From Mesorhizobium sp. PAMC28654 (GTDB lineage: Bacteria; Pseudomonadota; Alphaproteobacteria; Rhizobiales; Rhizobiaceae), in assembly GCF_020616515.1 (NCBI RefSeq), contig NZ_CP085135.1, positions 5,379,001 through 5,443,000 of the forward strand: DNA of 64,000 bases. Reading direction: 5' to 3'. A model generated the notes under the pieces. That model was not told where the DNA came from and did no database searches. It saw nothing but the letters and a program-made list of their open reading frames with translations. Shown in pieces: positions 16,989 through 26,280 of this stretch. The position numbers and the translations under genes were made by a program. The stretch's first letter is position 1; the number at the start of each line of letters is the position of its first letter.

Positions 16989-17975
16989 ATGGGATTGCTG
17001 GTCGAAGGCCAATGGCAGGACCGCTGGTACGATACCGGAGAGAGCGGCGGCAAGTTCGTGCGCTCGCAGTCGCAATGGCGTGACTGGATCACCCGCGACG
17101 GCTCGCCCGCCGAAGGCCGGGGCCGCGGCTTCAGGGCCGAGCCCGGCCGCTATCACCTCTATGTCTCGCTTGCTTGTCCCTGGGCGCACCGGACGCTGAT
17201 CTTTCGCGCGCTGAAGGCGCTCGAGGATATCATATCCGTCTCGGTGGTCCATCACTTCATGGGCGCTGATGGCTGGACGTTCCTGGCCGAGGACGGCGCC
17301 ACCGGCGACACGCTCTACGGCCTCGACTTCCTGCACCAGATCTACACCAGGGCCGATCCCGCCTATTCGGGCCGGGTGACTGTTCCCGTGCTATGGGACA
17401 AAAAAGAGCAGACCATCGTCTCCAACGAATCTTCCGAAATCATCCGGATGCTCAATTCAGCCTTCGACGAATGGGGTGATGCCAGCCTGGATTTCTATCC
17501 TGAAGCTGTGCGCGGCGAGATCGACGAGCTCAACGCGCTGGTCTATCCGGCTGTCAACAACGGCGTCTATCGCGCTGGCTTCGCTACCACCCAAGCGGCC
17601 TATGAGGAGGCGTTCGGCGAACTGTTCTCAGCGCTCGACATGCTGGAGGATCGCCTTTCGAAGCAGCGCTATCTCGTTGGCGACCGCATCACCGAGGCCG
17701 ACTGGCGGCTGTTCACCACGCTGGTGCGCTTCGATCCGGTCTATGTCGGCCATTTCAAGTGCAACCTGCGCCGCATCGCGGACTATCCGAACCTGTCGAA
17801 CTATCTGCGCGACCTCTACCAGGTGCCCGGCGTCGCCGGCACGGTGAACCTGCATCACATCAAAGCGCATTATTACGGCAGCCACGAGACGATCAATCCG
17901 ACGCAGATCGTGCCGGTCGGGCCGGAACTCAATTATGGCGCACCGCATGATCGGGCACGGTTCGAGAGGAACTGA
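16989..17975 (+). CDS. Glutathionyl-hydroquinone reductase (Xi-class GST, YqjG-like)
   Basis: This enzyme reduces glutathionyl-hydroquinones with glutathione, a step in quinone and chlorinated-aromatic detoxification. The 328-residue protein has the catalytic cysteine C63 in LACPWAHRTLIFRALKALE, the substrate loop VTVPVLWDKKEQTIVSNESSEIIRML, and the helical C-terminal domain containing ITEADWRLFTTLVRFDPVYVGHFKCN, all diagnostic of the Xi class. The ATG at 16989 follows AAAGGGAAATTTC and is preferred to an upstream in-frame ATG. Length is normal. Confidence 0.93.
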   Translation: MGLLVEGQWQDRWYDTGESGGKFVRSQSQWRDWITRDGSPAEGRGRGFRAEPGRYHLYVSLACPWAHRTLIFRALKALEDIISVSVVHHFMGADGWTFLAEDGATGDTLYGLDFLHQIYTRADPAYSGRVTVPVLWDKKEQTIVSNESSEIIRMLNSAFDEWGDASLDFYPEAVRGEIDELNALVYPAVNNGVYRAGFATTQAAYEEAFGELFSALDMLEDRLSKQRYLVGDRITEADWRLFTTLVRFDPVYVGHFKCNLRRIADYPNLSNYLRDLYQVPGVAGTVNLHHIKAHYYGSHETINPTQIVPVGPELNYGAPHDRARFERN

Positions 17976-18023
17976 GGGAATGGCTTTCCTGCCTGCTCCG
18001 CGGTGCGGGGAGGATCTGTTGAC

Positions 18024-18473
18024 CTATTCTGGTTTGCCGTGGGTGGTGCCGGTATTCCCGTTCCTGGGCTTGAAAGGATTCAAGCCCGAATAGCCCAGTG
18101 CGACCAGGCTGAATATCGCAACCACTATTCCGATGCCCTCTGGCCGCAGATGAGTTGGAATATTCTGGGGGTTGCCGTAAATCGCGGTGAATCTCCATAG
18201 GGCCGACTGGAAGGCGGCCGCGACCAGAGTTGAAAATACCACGAGTCGCCAATACTCCTGCCTTGTTGGAGCTCGCCTGTAACGTAGATGGAATTTGTCC
18301 AAAGCATCTTTCGATGCAGAAATAGCGGGTATGAAAACTATATAATAATTATTTCTGTTAGATTTTATGACATGAGCTATTTTCATAATGTAATCTAAAG
18401 CAGCAATTGCGATTTCCGACGAAATAAAAAAATAGATAAAGCGGCGGAAAACGATGAGGTCGACGGATGTCAA
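18024..18473 (-). CDS. Unrecognised small membrane protein, paralogue A
   Basis: A 149-residue protein with hydrophobic segments at about 10-30, 75-95 and 110-130. It is AT-richer than the neighbouring core genes. It shares with the gene at 18618-19106 a spaced pattern: R-x-EYW-x-V-x-STL-A-A, a SA-x-W region, then a final membrane segment ending GYSG. The two are therefore probably diverged tandem paralogues. No family name is known to me. The chosen start is the first ATG of the frame. Function is unknown; two membrane spans with a basic N-terminal stretch are all that can be said. Confidence 0.6.
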   Translation of the reverse strand: MTSVDLIVFRRFIYFFISSEIAIAALDYIMKIAHVIKSNRNNYYIVFIPAISASKDALDKFHLRYRRAPTRQEYWRLVVFSTLVAAAFQSALWRFTAIYGNPQNIPTHLRPEGIGIVVAIFSLVALGYSGLNPFKPRNGNTGTTHGKPE

Positions 18474-18617
18474 GGCAATTGCTCCAGTCGATGCAGCTTT
18501 GCTAACCTAGCGTGGGCGAACGAATTTTCCGTCCGAAATATATCTTTCCCGTCTCACTTTATGTTGAAGTTGGACCGATAAGGCGATGCGCGGTTCGGGA
18601 AGGCGGCTTGAACTGAT

Positions 18618-19106
18618 CTATCGGAAGGTCTCGGTGTCGATCCGGGCTCGTCTGGCGAGTTCGGCCTTGAGCACATCGCGTCCAAAGCGGCCTGAATACC
18701 CTGCTGCATTCAAGCCAAAGACCAGCAGGAAGGCAAACAGCGAGCTTCCGACCCAAACAGCCACTGGGACGTTGCTCAGGTTTTGCGGTGCCGTTCCTCC
18801 TACGAGAGCTAACCAGCCCTGTATTGCCGAAATCAAACAAGCCGCCAAAGTTGAAAGCAGGACTATGATCCAATATTCCTCACGGCTAAACAATCGCCCA
18901 TTTCTTTTTATAAACTTGTAGGATGCGACCTTTGTCGATCCATAATTTATTGAGAATCCGGCTGCTCTGATGACGTCTTTCGAAAGAGATGGAATGGCGA
19001 CCAATCCGATGCCAAGCGTGATCGTCAATGCTACCATGGCTAAAGTATAATACCCAACACAAGGCCAAACGCTCGCGGTTCGTGTGTCGCCATTGCTCAT
19101 GACCAT
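18618..19106 (-). CDS. Unrecognised small membrane protein, paralogue B
   Basis: A 162-residue protein with membrane segments at about 18-38, 78-100 and 115-135. The central motif REEYWIIVLLSTLAACLISAIQGW and the later FGLNAAGYSG parallel the corresponding parts of paralogue A about 145 bp downstream on the same strand. GGGA lies just upstream of the ATG at 19106; the ATG two codons later is the alternative. The pair forms a small AT-richer island between the glutathionyl reductase and a NUDIX gene. Function is unknown. Confidence 0.6.
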   Translation of the reverse strand: MVMSNGDTRTASVWPCVGYYTLAMVALTITLGIGLVAIPSLSKDVIRAAGFSINYGSTKVASYKFIKRNGRLFSREEYWIIVLLSTLAACLISAIQGWLALVGGTAPQNLSNVPVAVWVGSSLFAFLLVFGLNAAGYSGRFGRDVLKAELARRARIDTETFR

Positions 19107-19167
19107 GTCCCAAGTTCAAAGAACGCTTCAAGTAAAGCATAGAGTTTTTCCGAAGGCGAAAGCAAGC

Positions 19168-19665
19168 CTACCAGTATGCCGATACCAACTGGCCTCCAAA
19201 AATCTCAGCGATACGCCGCCTCGTTGCCGGTGTCGTCTCCTCCGGCAAGCGCTCAAGCGGGAAAAAACCGGCCTCGGCGATCTCGTGATCCGGCAGCTTC
19301 GGTGTCGTCTGGCTAAAGCTCGCTATCAGGTACAGGCCGACATGGTCGCGGCGGCTGGCGCGGCGGTTGAAATGCATGGATTTCAGCACCGGCGGCGCGG
19401 TCAGCGCGATGTTGCCTTCCTCGGCGAGTTCACGCGCCAGTGCCTCGGCCATCGTTTCGCCGACCTCGACGCCCCCGCCCGGAAGCTGCCAGCCGGGCAC
19501 ATATGTGTGGCGGATGAGGAAGACGGAATTCGCTGATGCATCGTGGATCAGGCCGCGCACGCCAAGCGTCATCGGCCGCCGCAACACGAAGTAGAGATGG
19601 AACAATCGTCCCCTGAAACCCGGCCAGCCAGTCTGGCGCAAAGCAGTCTCGGGATTGGTCGTCAT
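19168..19665 (-). CDS. NUDIX-family hydrolase
   Basis: A 165-residue protein containing a complete Nudix box, GGVEVGETMAEALARELAEE followed by GNI, at about residues 64-86, whose glutamates bind the catalytic metal. NUDIX enzymes cleave nucleoside diphosphates linked to another moiety; the specific substrate is not predictable here. It is divergent from the metallophosphoesterase gene, with only about 50 bp between starts. Confidence 0.9.
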   Translation of the reverse strand: MTTNPETALRQTGWPGFRGRLFHLYFVLRRPMTLGVRGLIHDASANSVFLIRHTYVPGWQLPGGGVEVGETMAEALARELAEEGNIALTAPPVLKSMHFNRRASRRDHVGLYLIASFSQTTPKLPDHEIAEAGFFPLERLPEETTPATRRRIAEIFGGQLVSAYW

Positions 19666-19718
19666 CAGTAGCGAAACCGTGGGTGGAAAGCGGGGCGCGC
19701 GTCGCCTATGAAGGATCC

Positions 19719-20648
19719 ATGTTCAGGCTCGCGCATATTTCCGATGTCCATCTGGGGCCGCTTCCCGATGTATCCTATCGCGATCTCGCCTCCAAGCGGG
19801 TGCTCGGCTATGTCAACTGGCAGCGCAACCGCCGCCGCCACATGCATGACGCCGTCATCGACGCGATCGTCGCCGACATGAAGGCGAGCGGGCCCGATCA
19901 TCTCGCCGTCACCGGCGACCTGGTCAACTTGGCGCTCGACGGCGAGATCGAAATGGCCAGGCACTGGCTGGAGACGCTGGGCTCGCCGCATGACGTGTCG
20001 GTTGTGCCCGGCAATCACGACGCCTATGTGCCGGGCGCCTTCGACAAGATCTGCCGCTCCTGGGCGGCGTGGATGATCGGCGACGGCGTCAATGCGCCGA
20101 TCGACCGCAATGCCTTTCCGTATCTGCGGGTGCGCGGCGACGTCGCGCTGATCGGCGTCTCGACGGCGCGCGCCACGGCACCCTTCATGGCCAATGGCTT
20201 CTTCATGGAAGGGCAGGCCGAACGGCTCGGCAAGATGCTCGACCAGACGAAAGAGCAGGGTCTGTTCCGGGTGATCATGATCCACCATCCGCCGGTGCGC
20301 GGCGCCGTTTCGCAGCATAAGCGGCTGTTCGGTATCTCCCGCTTCCACAAGGTCGTTCGCCGGCATGGGGTGGAGCTTGTCCTGCACGGCCATTCGCATC
20401 TGCCCTCGCTGTCCTTTATCGGCGGACGCGACTTGAAAATTCCGGTGGTGGGCGTTGCCGCCGGAGGGCAAGCGCCGGGCGGCAGGCATCCGGCGGCGCA
20501 GTACAACCTGCTTGATATCGACGGTGAGAAGGGCAGGTGGCGAATACGGCTGACGCGGCGCGGCCTCACCGGGCCGTCCATACCGCCCGTTGACCTGCAG
20601 TCGCTGGAACTCGGCGTCGAGACGTCGCCTCAGCTGGTCAGAAGCTGA
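19719..20648 (+). CDS. Calcineurin-like metallophosphoesterase
   Basis: A 309-residue phosphoesterase with all five metal-binding blocks: AHISDVHLG (DxH) at the N-terminus, VTGDLVN (GDxxN), VVPGNHDAY (GNHD), MIHHPPV and LHGHSH (GHxH). It resembles cyclic nucleotide phosphodiesterase-like members, but substrate assignment is not possible. The ATG at 19719 follows AAGGA and begins directly with the first strand (MFRLAHISDVH); the longer frame is not family-like. Its 3' end overlaps the convergent membrane-protein gene by 11 bp. Confidence 0.9.
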   Translation: MFRLAHISDVHLGPLPDVSYRDLASKRVLGYVNWQRNRRRHMHDAVIDAIVADMKASGPDHLAVTGDLVNLALDGEIEMARHWLETLGSPHDVSVVPGNHDAYVPGAFDKICRSWAAWMIGDGVNAPIDRNAFPYLRVRGDVALIGVSTARATAPFMANGFFMEGQAERLGKMLDQTKEQGLFRVIMIHHPPVRGAVSQHKRLFGISRFHKVVRRHGVELVLHGHSHLPSLSFIGGRDLKIPVVGVAAGGQAPGGRHPAAQYNLLDIDGEKGRWRIRLTRRGLTGPSIPPVDLQSLELGVETSPQLVRS

Positions 20649-21255
20649 TCTTCATCGCCAGGATACGATCCCAGAAGAACACGACCGAAGCGGCCAGCCC
20701 GACCAGGGCGCCGGCGGCGATCAGGCCAAGGCCGGACAGGAAGGCGGACCAGATCTTGCCGCGTGTGGTCGACCGCAGCGGCGGTTCGGCTTCTGGAACC
20801 GCGGTGCGTCTCATGCCGGCGATAGCCGGCTCGGCGCCGCCTTCCATCATCTTCTGGCGCTCGACGACGCGCTCGGCCACGTAACGCGTCACCTGGTCGG
20901 CAACCGGCTTCATCTCGGTCGATTCGGCTAGCACCACGCGGCCGATCCTTGTGTCCTTCAGGAAGCGATAGGTGCGGCGGTCGCGGCCCATGGCGACATG
21001 GCTGACGGCGTCGATCCACAGACGCGGCTGCAGGCCGGACGAGACGACGAAGTCGAAATTGTCCATGTCGGTGGGCACATCGGCAAAGACGGGCGCGAGT
21101 TCCGCGGCAAGCAGTTCGAGGCGCATGCGATGCGCCTCGCGCATGTCGACGACAACGTCGTCGCGGTCGGCAAAAGCATTCTTCACGTCACGAATGGCAT
21201 CGGACAGTTTTCGCGACGGATCGATGGGGGTGATTTTTTCGCCTGCGTCCTTCAT
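20638..21255 (-). CDS. Conserved-type membrane-anchored hypothetical protein
   Basis: A 205-residue protein: a soluble N-terminal domain (about 1-160, with DMREAHRMRLELLAAELAPVF and the tract DFVVSSGLQPRLWIDAVSHVAMGRDRRTYRF) and one C-terminal membrane segment (IWSAFLSGLGLIAAGALVGLAASVVFFW, about 168-195). It is a tail-anchored topology. I do not recognise a named family. Codon use is typical of the core genome, so it is likely real. It converges with and slightly overlaps the phosphoesterase gene. Confidence 0.75.
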   Translation of the reverse strand: MKDAGEKITPIDPSRKLSDAIRDVKNAFADRDDVVVDMREAHRMRLELLAAELAPVFADVPTDMDNFDFVVSSGLQPRLWIDAVSHVAMGRDRRTYRFLKDTRIGRVVLAESTEMKPVADQVTRYVAERVVERQKMMEGGAEPAIAGMRRTAVPEAEPPLRSTTRGKIWSAFLSGLGLIAAGALVGLAASVVFFWDRILAMKISF

Positions 21256-21343
21256 CGGCGTTTGCCTCGCGGTTTGGTTAACACTCGGTTAACACAGCCG
21301 CCGGCAAATTGCACTGACGAGAATGGGTGGACCTGAGGGGCGA

Positions 21344-22147
21344 TCAGCTCGCCGCGCCGGCGAGTCTTGGACGACCGGACCGGCCGCGGCGGTTCATGTT
21401 GCGGCGTATGATTTCGGCGACGAGGTCGGGGGCTTCCTCGACCAGCATATGGCCGGCCTCCAGCACATGGTGCAGGTGAAAGTGCGCCGGCAAGTCATCG
21501 GACTGGGTAACGGGCAGCACGGTGTCCTCGGTGCCCCAGGCGACCATCACCGGCATGTTCAATGCCTCGATCCATGGGCGCGGGATGACGCCTTGCCGGT
21601 CGTCGCGGGTCATGGCGGCCGCGATCTCGACAAGTCTTGGCGTCTGGCCGGGACGTCCGCGCATTTCAAACAGGACCTCCACGGTGTGCTCCGTGGGCAC
21701 CTGTTGCGGGCCGGACATGGCGGCAAGGCAGGCACGGATCTCGTCCTTGTCCACGGCGGCGGCAAACCGGCGCAACAATGCCGCGTTGATCTCGTGACCT
21801 AAGCCGCCCGGCGCCAGAAGCGTGAGCGACGCAACCCGTGCAGGCTCGGTTGCCGCCATCAGCGCGGCAATGGCTCCCCCCATCGAGTGACCGACGAGGT
21901 GGGCCCGTTTTATTCCGCGCGCCGCCAGATCGGCAAGAACGGCGTTGGCTGCCACCTTGGCCGTGCCTGCGCCCGGAAAATCCAGTGAAAGTCCATGGCC
22001 GGGCAAGTCATAGGCCAGCGTCCGCGCGCCGTTCAGCAAAGGCACGGTCACGTCGCGCCAGACATCATGGCCACCGCCGAATCCATGCAGCAACACGATG
22101 ACCTTCGGGCCAACGCCTTGTTCCGCAGCATAAAGTGATGAGATCAT
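21344..22147 (-). CDS. Alpha/beta hydrolase
   Basis: A 267-residue alpha/beta hydrolase: oxyanion region VLLHGFGGGHDVW, nucleophile elbow GHSMGGAI (serine near residue 97), and a C-terminal catalytic histidine in LEAGHMLVEEAP. The fold matches the MhpC/3-oxoadipate-enol-lactonase or acetoin-dehydrogenase E2-like group, but the substrate is not determined. It is probably monocistronic. The basic tail RRGRSGRPRLAGAAS is unusual but unremarkable. Confidence 0.85.
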   Translation of the reverse strand: MISSLYAAEQGVGPKVIVLLHGFGGGHDVWRDVTVPLLNGARTLAYDLPGHGLSLDFPGAGTAKVAANAVLADLAARGIKRAHLVGHSMGGAIAALMAATEPARVASLTLLAPGGLGHEINAALLRRFAAAVDKDEIRACLAAMSGPQQVPTEHTVEVLFEMRGRPGQTPRLVEIAAAMTRDDRQGVIPRPWIEALNMPVMVAWGTEDTVLPVTQSDDLPAHFHLHHVLEAGHMLVEEAPDLVAEIIRRNMNRRGRSGRPRLAGAAS

Positions 22148-22269
22148 GAATCAGATGGGTTTTAAGACAACAGGACGTCAATTGTGGCTGGATTGCTCCA
22201 TGTCCAGCACGATGGCCAGTAAAATTTTCGCGATTGGTCGACTAACCAAAAGGATATTATTGGCGTATA

Positions 22270-24039
22270 TTAGCTGGCGCTGCCGAGCCCGGCGGCACGC
22301 AAGGCCTCGACCAGTCGGTCGGTAAGATCGGCGGGATATCGCCTCTCGACGAATGTCGCACGCGGATCGGCCGCGAATTTCGGAAATTTGGTTGTCAGTT
22401 CGTCCAGAAGTCTGGCTGCCAGTGCGTCGCGCCCAAGGGCTCTGGCGCTGATCAGCCGGGCGGCAAGATAGTGTGATTTCGTTGCCGTGGTTCTGAGCGC
22501 GGTGCTGGCGGCGGCGGCCTTCTTCATGTCACCAAGCATGAATTCACCGACGAAGAGCCCGAAATCCCACCATGTCGGGTGCCCGCTGGATGTGTCCACC
22601 GCATGGGCCATGATCGGCGTTCCCTCGGCGTATTCGCCGGCAAAGATCAGCCCGTAGCCATAGGCGGCGGCCATTGCGAGGTCATATGGGTTGAGTTCAT
22701 AGGCCTTGCGCATCCAACTGACGGCTTGTTCCGCGTTGCCGACACGCGAATTGATGTAGCCGTAGGCGCGATGCGCATAGGGGCTGGTCGGTCCCATCTG
22801 CACACCACGATGGGCAAACGTGAGCGCCTTGTCGATCGATGCATCGGGCGGATAGGCGTAGTGGTCGCTAACCGCCTCGAGATGTAGTGAAGCAAGCTCC
22901 GAATAGACGAGCGACGACTTAGCACTGCGGCTGGCGAGACTTTCGAGACAGCGATAGGCGGCCTCGTGGGTCTTGTCGTTCTGGTCGAGGTAATATTTAT
23001 CGTTCAGGATCAGGCATTGCGTCAGGTCGGTCTGCAGGCCGCTCTGTTCGATATAATTATAGATGGTGCCGGAGGCGGGGACAGCTGAGCTCAGGATTGC
23101 GGCGACGCTGCCCTCGACGGTGGAAGGGGCGCTGTCGGCGGCAGTCAGGCTGCGTGACATCAGGACACGACCCGTGGCGACGCTCTGAAGCTCGAGGGTG
23201 ATATCGCCCGTGCCTGGGCCCGGCATGATGTCGAAGACGAAGCTGGCGGCGTCCGCGGCAGGATCGGGCGACCTATCGGCGTCACGGCTGATGAAGTTGA
23301 CGGTGTCGAAGCCGGTCAGTCCGGCGCGCAGCGAGGCGGCGACACGGCCGGCTTCGTCACTGTTGGTTCTCATGGCGATGTAGACAAGCGGAAGGGTTTC
23401 CACCGGCGCCGTCGAGATGCTGTTGGTCGCTCCCGCGGTCTCGATCGTTGATGGCGTGTCACCACCCGCCAGCAGGGTGCCGCTGCCTTGCCGCAGGATG
23501 AGCACGCCCAGCATGACGATGACCAGGGCGATCGCCGCCCAGAAGAACTGGAGCTGCCTGAGCACCGAGACCGCCGGCGCGGCTGCCGGCGGAGCCGGGA
23601 GGGCGGCGGTATCGGCGCCGATGTCGGACTCAGCGGGCTGTTCGAGCAGGGCGGCGATAGGCGTCCCGACCGCTTCTGCCGGCTCCGGCAGGCGGATGGC
23701 GTTTAGTTCATAGGCCGGAACATAGCCGCCGCGCGGGATGGCGATGCGGACCGGCTCGTCAATACCCTCATTGGCGAAATACTGCTGCAGCAACTCGCGC
23801 AGCCGGCCTGCCTGGACTCGCACGACGGCATCGGTCGACGAATCGAAGTCGCCGTCCTTGCCGAAAACATCCATCGCGATCGAGAAGCCCTTGAGCCGGT
23901 CAGCTTCGCCGGCCTGTTCGCGCTCGACAAGGTAACGGAGCAACTCGCGCGCACGCTCTGACCGCCCGAACGTTTCGCTGGCAAGCAGTCGCTCAAGTGT
24001 TTCGCGCACTGCGGGGGCGGCAGGCGGGGCATGCTGCAA
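22270..24039 (-). CDS. Membrane-bound protein with N-terminal regulatory domain and TPR-type C-terminus
   Basis: A 589-residue protein. The N-terminal 110 residues (RETLERLLASETFGRSERARELLRYLVE...VFGKDGDFDSSTDAVVRVQAGRLRELL...IPRGGYVPAY) form a domain often found at the N-terminus of rhizobial proteins annotated as adenylate cyclase-like. One membrane segment follows at about 160-180. The periplasmic part ends in TPR-like helices (about 370-560). No cyclase catalytic domain is present, so the role is probably sensory or scaffold. A hairpin lies between it and leuA. Confidence 0.75.
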   Translation of the reverse strand: MQHAPPAAPAVRETLERLLASETFGRSERARELLRYLVEREQAGEADRLKGFSIAMDVFGKDGDFDSSTDAVVRVQAGRLRELLQQYFANEGIDEPVRIAIPRGGYVPAYELNAIRLPEPAEAVGTPIAALLEQPAESDIGADTAALPAPPAAAPAVSVLRQLQFFWAAIALVIVMLGVLILRQGSGTLLAGGDTPSTIETAGATNSISTAPVETLPLVYIAMRTNSDEAGRVAASLRAGLTGFDTVNFISRDADRSPDPAADAASFVFDIMPGPGTGDITLELQSVATGRVLMSRSLTAADSAPSTVEGSVAAILSSAVPASGTIYNYIEQSGLQTDLTQCLILNDKYYLDQNDKTHEAAYRCLESLASRSAKSSLVYSELASLHLEAVSDHYAYPPDASIDKALTFAHRGVQMGPTSPYAHRAYGYINSRVGNAEQAVSWMRKAYELNPYDLAMAAAYGYGLIFAGEYAEGTPIMAHAVDTSSGHPTWWDFGLFVGEFMLGDMKKAAAASTALRTTATKSHYLAARLISARALGRDALAARLLDELTTKFPKFAADPRATFVERRYPADLTDRLVEALRAAGLGSAS

Positions 24040-24159
24040 GTGTCGATCCTCTCGAAGTCGGCACAGGTTAAGGTCTGATCATATAGGTCCCGCACCGGCG
24101 TACAAGCGCGGTCGTATTATGTGATCACGTACCTCACTGGAGAATTTTCCGGTGGTTAA

Positions 24160-24200
24160 CACATGACCCGGCAAACCTATCTGGCTTGCCGGGTCATGTG
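24160..24200 (-). terminator. Hairpin downstream of leuA
   Basis: A perfect 15-bp inverted repeat (CACATGACCCGGCAA with its complement) around an 11-nt loop, 65 bp past the leuA stop. It is a likely leuA terminator or 3' stabilising hairpin, although no T run follows on the minus strand. Confidence 0.6.
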
Positions 24201-24264
24201 AAAATCAGGCTGTTCGCCAGCGTTGCCTAAGTCCGGACGTGCGACACCGCCGACACGTGAAAGA

Positions 24265-26004
24265 TCAGCCGGCCTTGCGGCCGACAATCCGGTTGGCGGC
24301 GGACACCACGGCTTCCAGCGAAGCGGCCACGATGTTGGTGTTGATGCCGGCCCCGAACAGCTTGCCGCCGGGATATTCCATCTCGACATAGGAAATGGCC
24401 GAGGCGTTCGAGCCGCGCTGCATCGAATGCTCGGAATAGTCGAGCACCGACATCTCCACCCCGACATGGCGTGACAGGGCGTCGACGAAGCCGTCGATCG
24501 GGCCTGTCCCGGTGCCGGTGATCGTCACTTCCTTGCCGTTGTCGAGGATAACGGCTTCGACGACGCGTCGGCCCTTGACCTCGGTGTCCGGGTAGGTGTG
24601 GTGGTCGAGGAATTTCAGGCGCGCGCCCGGCTGGTCGACATAGACATCGAGGAATCGCTCGTAGATGCGCTTGGCCGGCACTTCCTTGCCTTCCGCGTCG
24701 GTGATCGACTGGATCTCCTGGCTGAACTCGATCTGCAAGTTGCGCGGCAGGTTGAGGCCGTGGTCCGCCTGCAGCACGTAGGCAATGCCGCCCTTGCCGG
24801 ACTGCGAGTTGATGCGGATGATCGCCTCGTAGCTGCGGCCGACATCAGCTGGATCGATCGGCAGATACGGCACTTCCCACAGGCTTGTGTTGGCCTTCTT
24901 CAGCGCCTTCATGCCCTTGTTGATGGCGTCCTGATGCGACCCGGAAAAAGCCGTGTAGACGAGTTCGCCGACATAGGGATGGCGCTCCGGGATCCGCAAT
25001 TGGTTTGAGTATTCGTAGACGTCCTTCATCCGGTTGATGTCAGAGCAGTCCAGTTCCGGATCGATGCCTTGCGTGTACATGTTGAGCGCGAGGTTGACGA
25101 TGTCGACATTTCCGGTGCGCTCGCCATTGCCGAACAAGGTGCCCTCGACGCGGTCGGCGCCGGCCATCAAGGCGAGTTCGGTGGCGGCGACGCCGGTGCC
25201 GCGATCATTGTGGGGATGCAGCGAAATGATCAGGTTGTCGCGATTGTCGAGGTGCCGGATCATCCATTCAATGCGATCGGCATAGACATTCGGCGTCGAG
25301 GATTCGACCGTCGACGGCAGGTTGATGATCAGCTTGTTGCCGGGCGTCGGCCTGACGATTTCGGTGACGGCGTTGCAGATCTCCAGCGCCACTTCGAGCT
25401 CGGTGCCCGGGAAACTTTCCGGCGAGTACTGGAAGCGGTAGCCGCCGCCGGCCTTTGCCGCCATGTCGGTGATCAGCTTGGCGGCGTCGGTGGCAATCCG
25501 CTTGATCCCGGCGACGTCCTTCTCGAAGACGACGCGACGCTGCAACTCGCTGGTCGAATTGTAGAAGTGCACGATCGGGGTCTTCGCGCCCTGCAAGGCC
25601 TCGAAGGTTCGGGTGATCAGTTCCGGACGACACTGCACCAGCACCTGCAGGTCGACATTGTCAGGCACATTGCCTTCTTCTATGCACCAGCGGGCGAAGT
25701 CGAAATCCGTCTGCGAGGCCGACGGGAAGCCGATCTCGATTTCCTTGAAGCCCATGTCGAGCAGCAGGGCCAGCATGCGGGCCTTGCGTTCGTGGCCCAT
25801 CGGGTCGATCAGCGCCTGGTTGCCGTCGCGCAGGTCGACCGAGCACCAGATCGGCGCCTTGTCGATGACCTTCGATGGCCATGTGCGGTCGGAGAGACCG
25901 ACCAAGGGGTAGGGCTGGTACTTACGGGCAGCGTCCGGCATGCCCCGTACGGCGTCCTTGCCGCTCGTCGCGGCATTCGATCGGATGTCTTCGCGTGCGT
26001 TCAT
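24265..26004 (-). CDS. leuA: 2-isopropylmalate synthase LeuA
   Basis: LeuA condenses acetyl-CoA with 2-oxoisovalerate, the first committed step of leucine synthesis. The 579-residue protein belongs to the long class: a TIM-barrel domain with the metal and substrate motifs WCSVDLRDGNQALIDPM and IISLHPHNDRGTGVAA, and a C-terminal LeuA_dimer allosteric domain (about 450-575) for leucine feedback. Length is normal for this class. A leucine-rich leader peptide gene lies 157 bp upstream, indicating attenuation control. Confidence 0.95.
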   Translation of the reverse strand: MNAREDIRSNAATSGKDAVRGMPDAARKYQPYPLVGLSDRTWPSKVIDKAPIWCSVDLRDGNQALIDPMGHERKARMLALLLDMGFKEIEIGFPSASQTDFDFARWCIEEGNVPDNVDLQVLVQCRPELITRTFEALQGAKTPIVHFYNSTSELQRRVVFEKDVAGIKRIATDAAKLITDMAAKAGGGYRFQYSPESFPGTELEVALEICNAVTEIVRPTPGNKLIINLPSTVESSTPNVYADRIEWMIRHLDNRDNLIISLHPHNDRGTGVAATELALMAGADRVEGTLFGNGERTGNVDIVNLALNMYTQGIDPELDCSDINRMKDVYEYSNQLRIPERHPYVGELVYTAFSGSHQDAINKGMKALKKANTSLWEVPYLPIDPADVGRSYEAIIRINSQSGKGGIAYVLQADHGLNLPRNLQIEFSQEIQSITDAEGKEVPAKRIYERFLDVYVDQPGARLKFLDHHTYPDTEVKGRRVVEAVILDNGKEVTITGTGTGPIDGFVDALSRHVGVEMSVLDYSEHSMQRGSNASAISYVEMEYPGGKLFGAGINTNIVAASLEAVVSAANRIVGRKAG

Positions 26005-26116
26005 TGTCTTGTCTCCCGGCGGCTCGCGGGTCCGCCTTCAAGCGGATTTGGTGCCGAGCGGCGCCTTTACCAGAATTTCATTCGCTGATTGTGAATTGCC
26101 AATTTTGTGACTGGCC

Positions 26117-26161
26117 AAGGAGCATGCGCGTGAGCGGCGGTTCGACCGCCGGGCGCTCCTT
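26117..26161 (-). promoter_or_regulatory. Hairpin at the end of the leuA leader peptide
   Basis: AAGGAGC (26117-26123) pairs with GCTCCTT (26155-26161), enclosing an inner GGCGGT-TCG-ACCGCC stem. The outer stem overlaps the leader stop codon, so ribosome position on the leader would decide whether it forms. This is the layout of a ribosome-dependent attenuator; the competing structures were not fully worked out. Confidence 0.55.
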
Positions 26162-26280
26162 CAGCGAACCCGGCGATCGCCGATAAGGCCGAGAAGAAGC
26201 AGGGTGGAAGCAAGCGCGCGCACGGTCTGGCCAGCAAAGCCGGTCTGACGGGAAGCGACGGAGGGGACGCGCGTGTTCAT
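26161..26280 (-). CDS. leuL: Leader peptide of the leuA attenuator
   Basis: A 39-codon ORF upstream of leuA on the same strand. It ends STLLLLGLIGDRRVR and contains the codon run CTG CTT CTT CTC GGC CTT, i.e. five leucines in six codons, close before the stop. A stem-loop overlaps the stop and the leuA start follows 157 bp later. Leucine-codon-rich leaders controlling leuA are known in alphaproteobacteria, and the match in position and content is strong. The ATG is at 26278-26280, with only a weak ribosome site. Confidence 0.75.
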   Translation of the reverse strand: MNTRVPSVASRQTGFAGQTVRALASTLLLLGLIGDRRVR

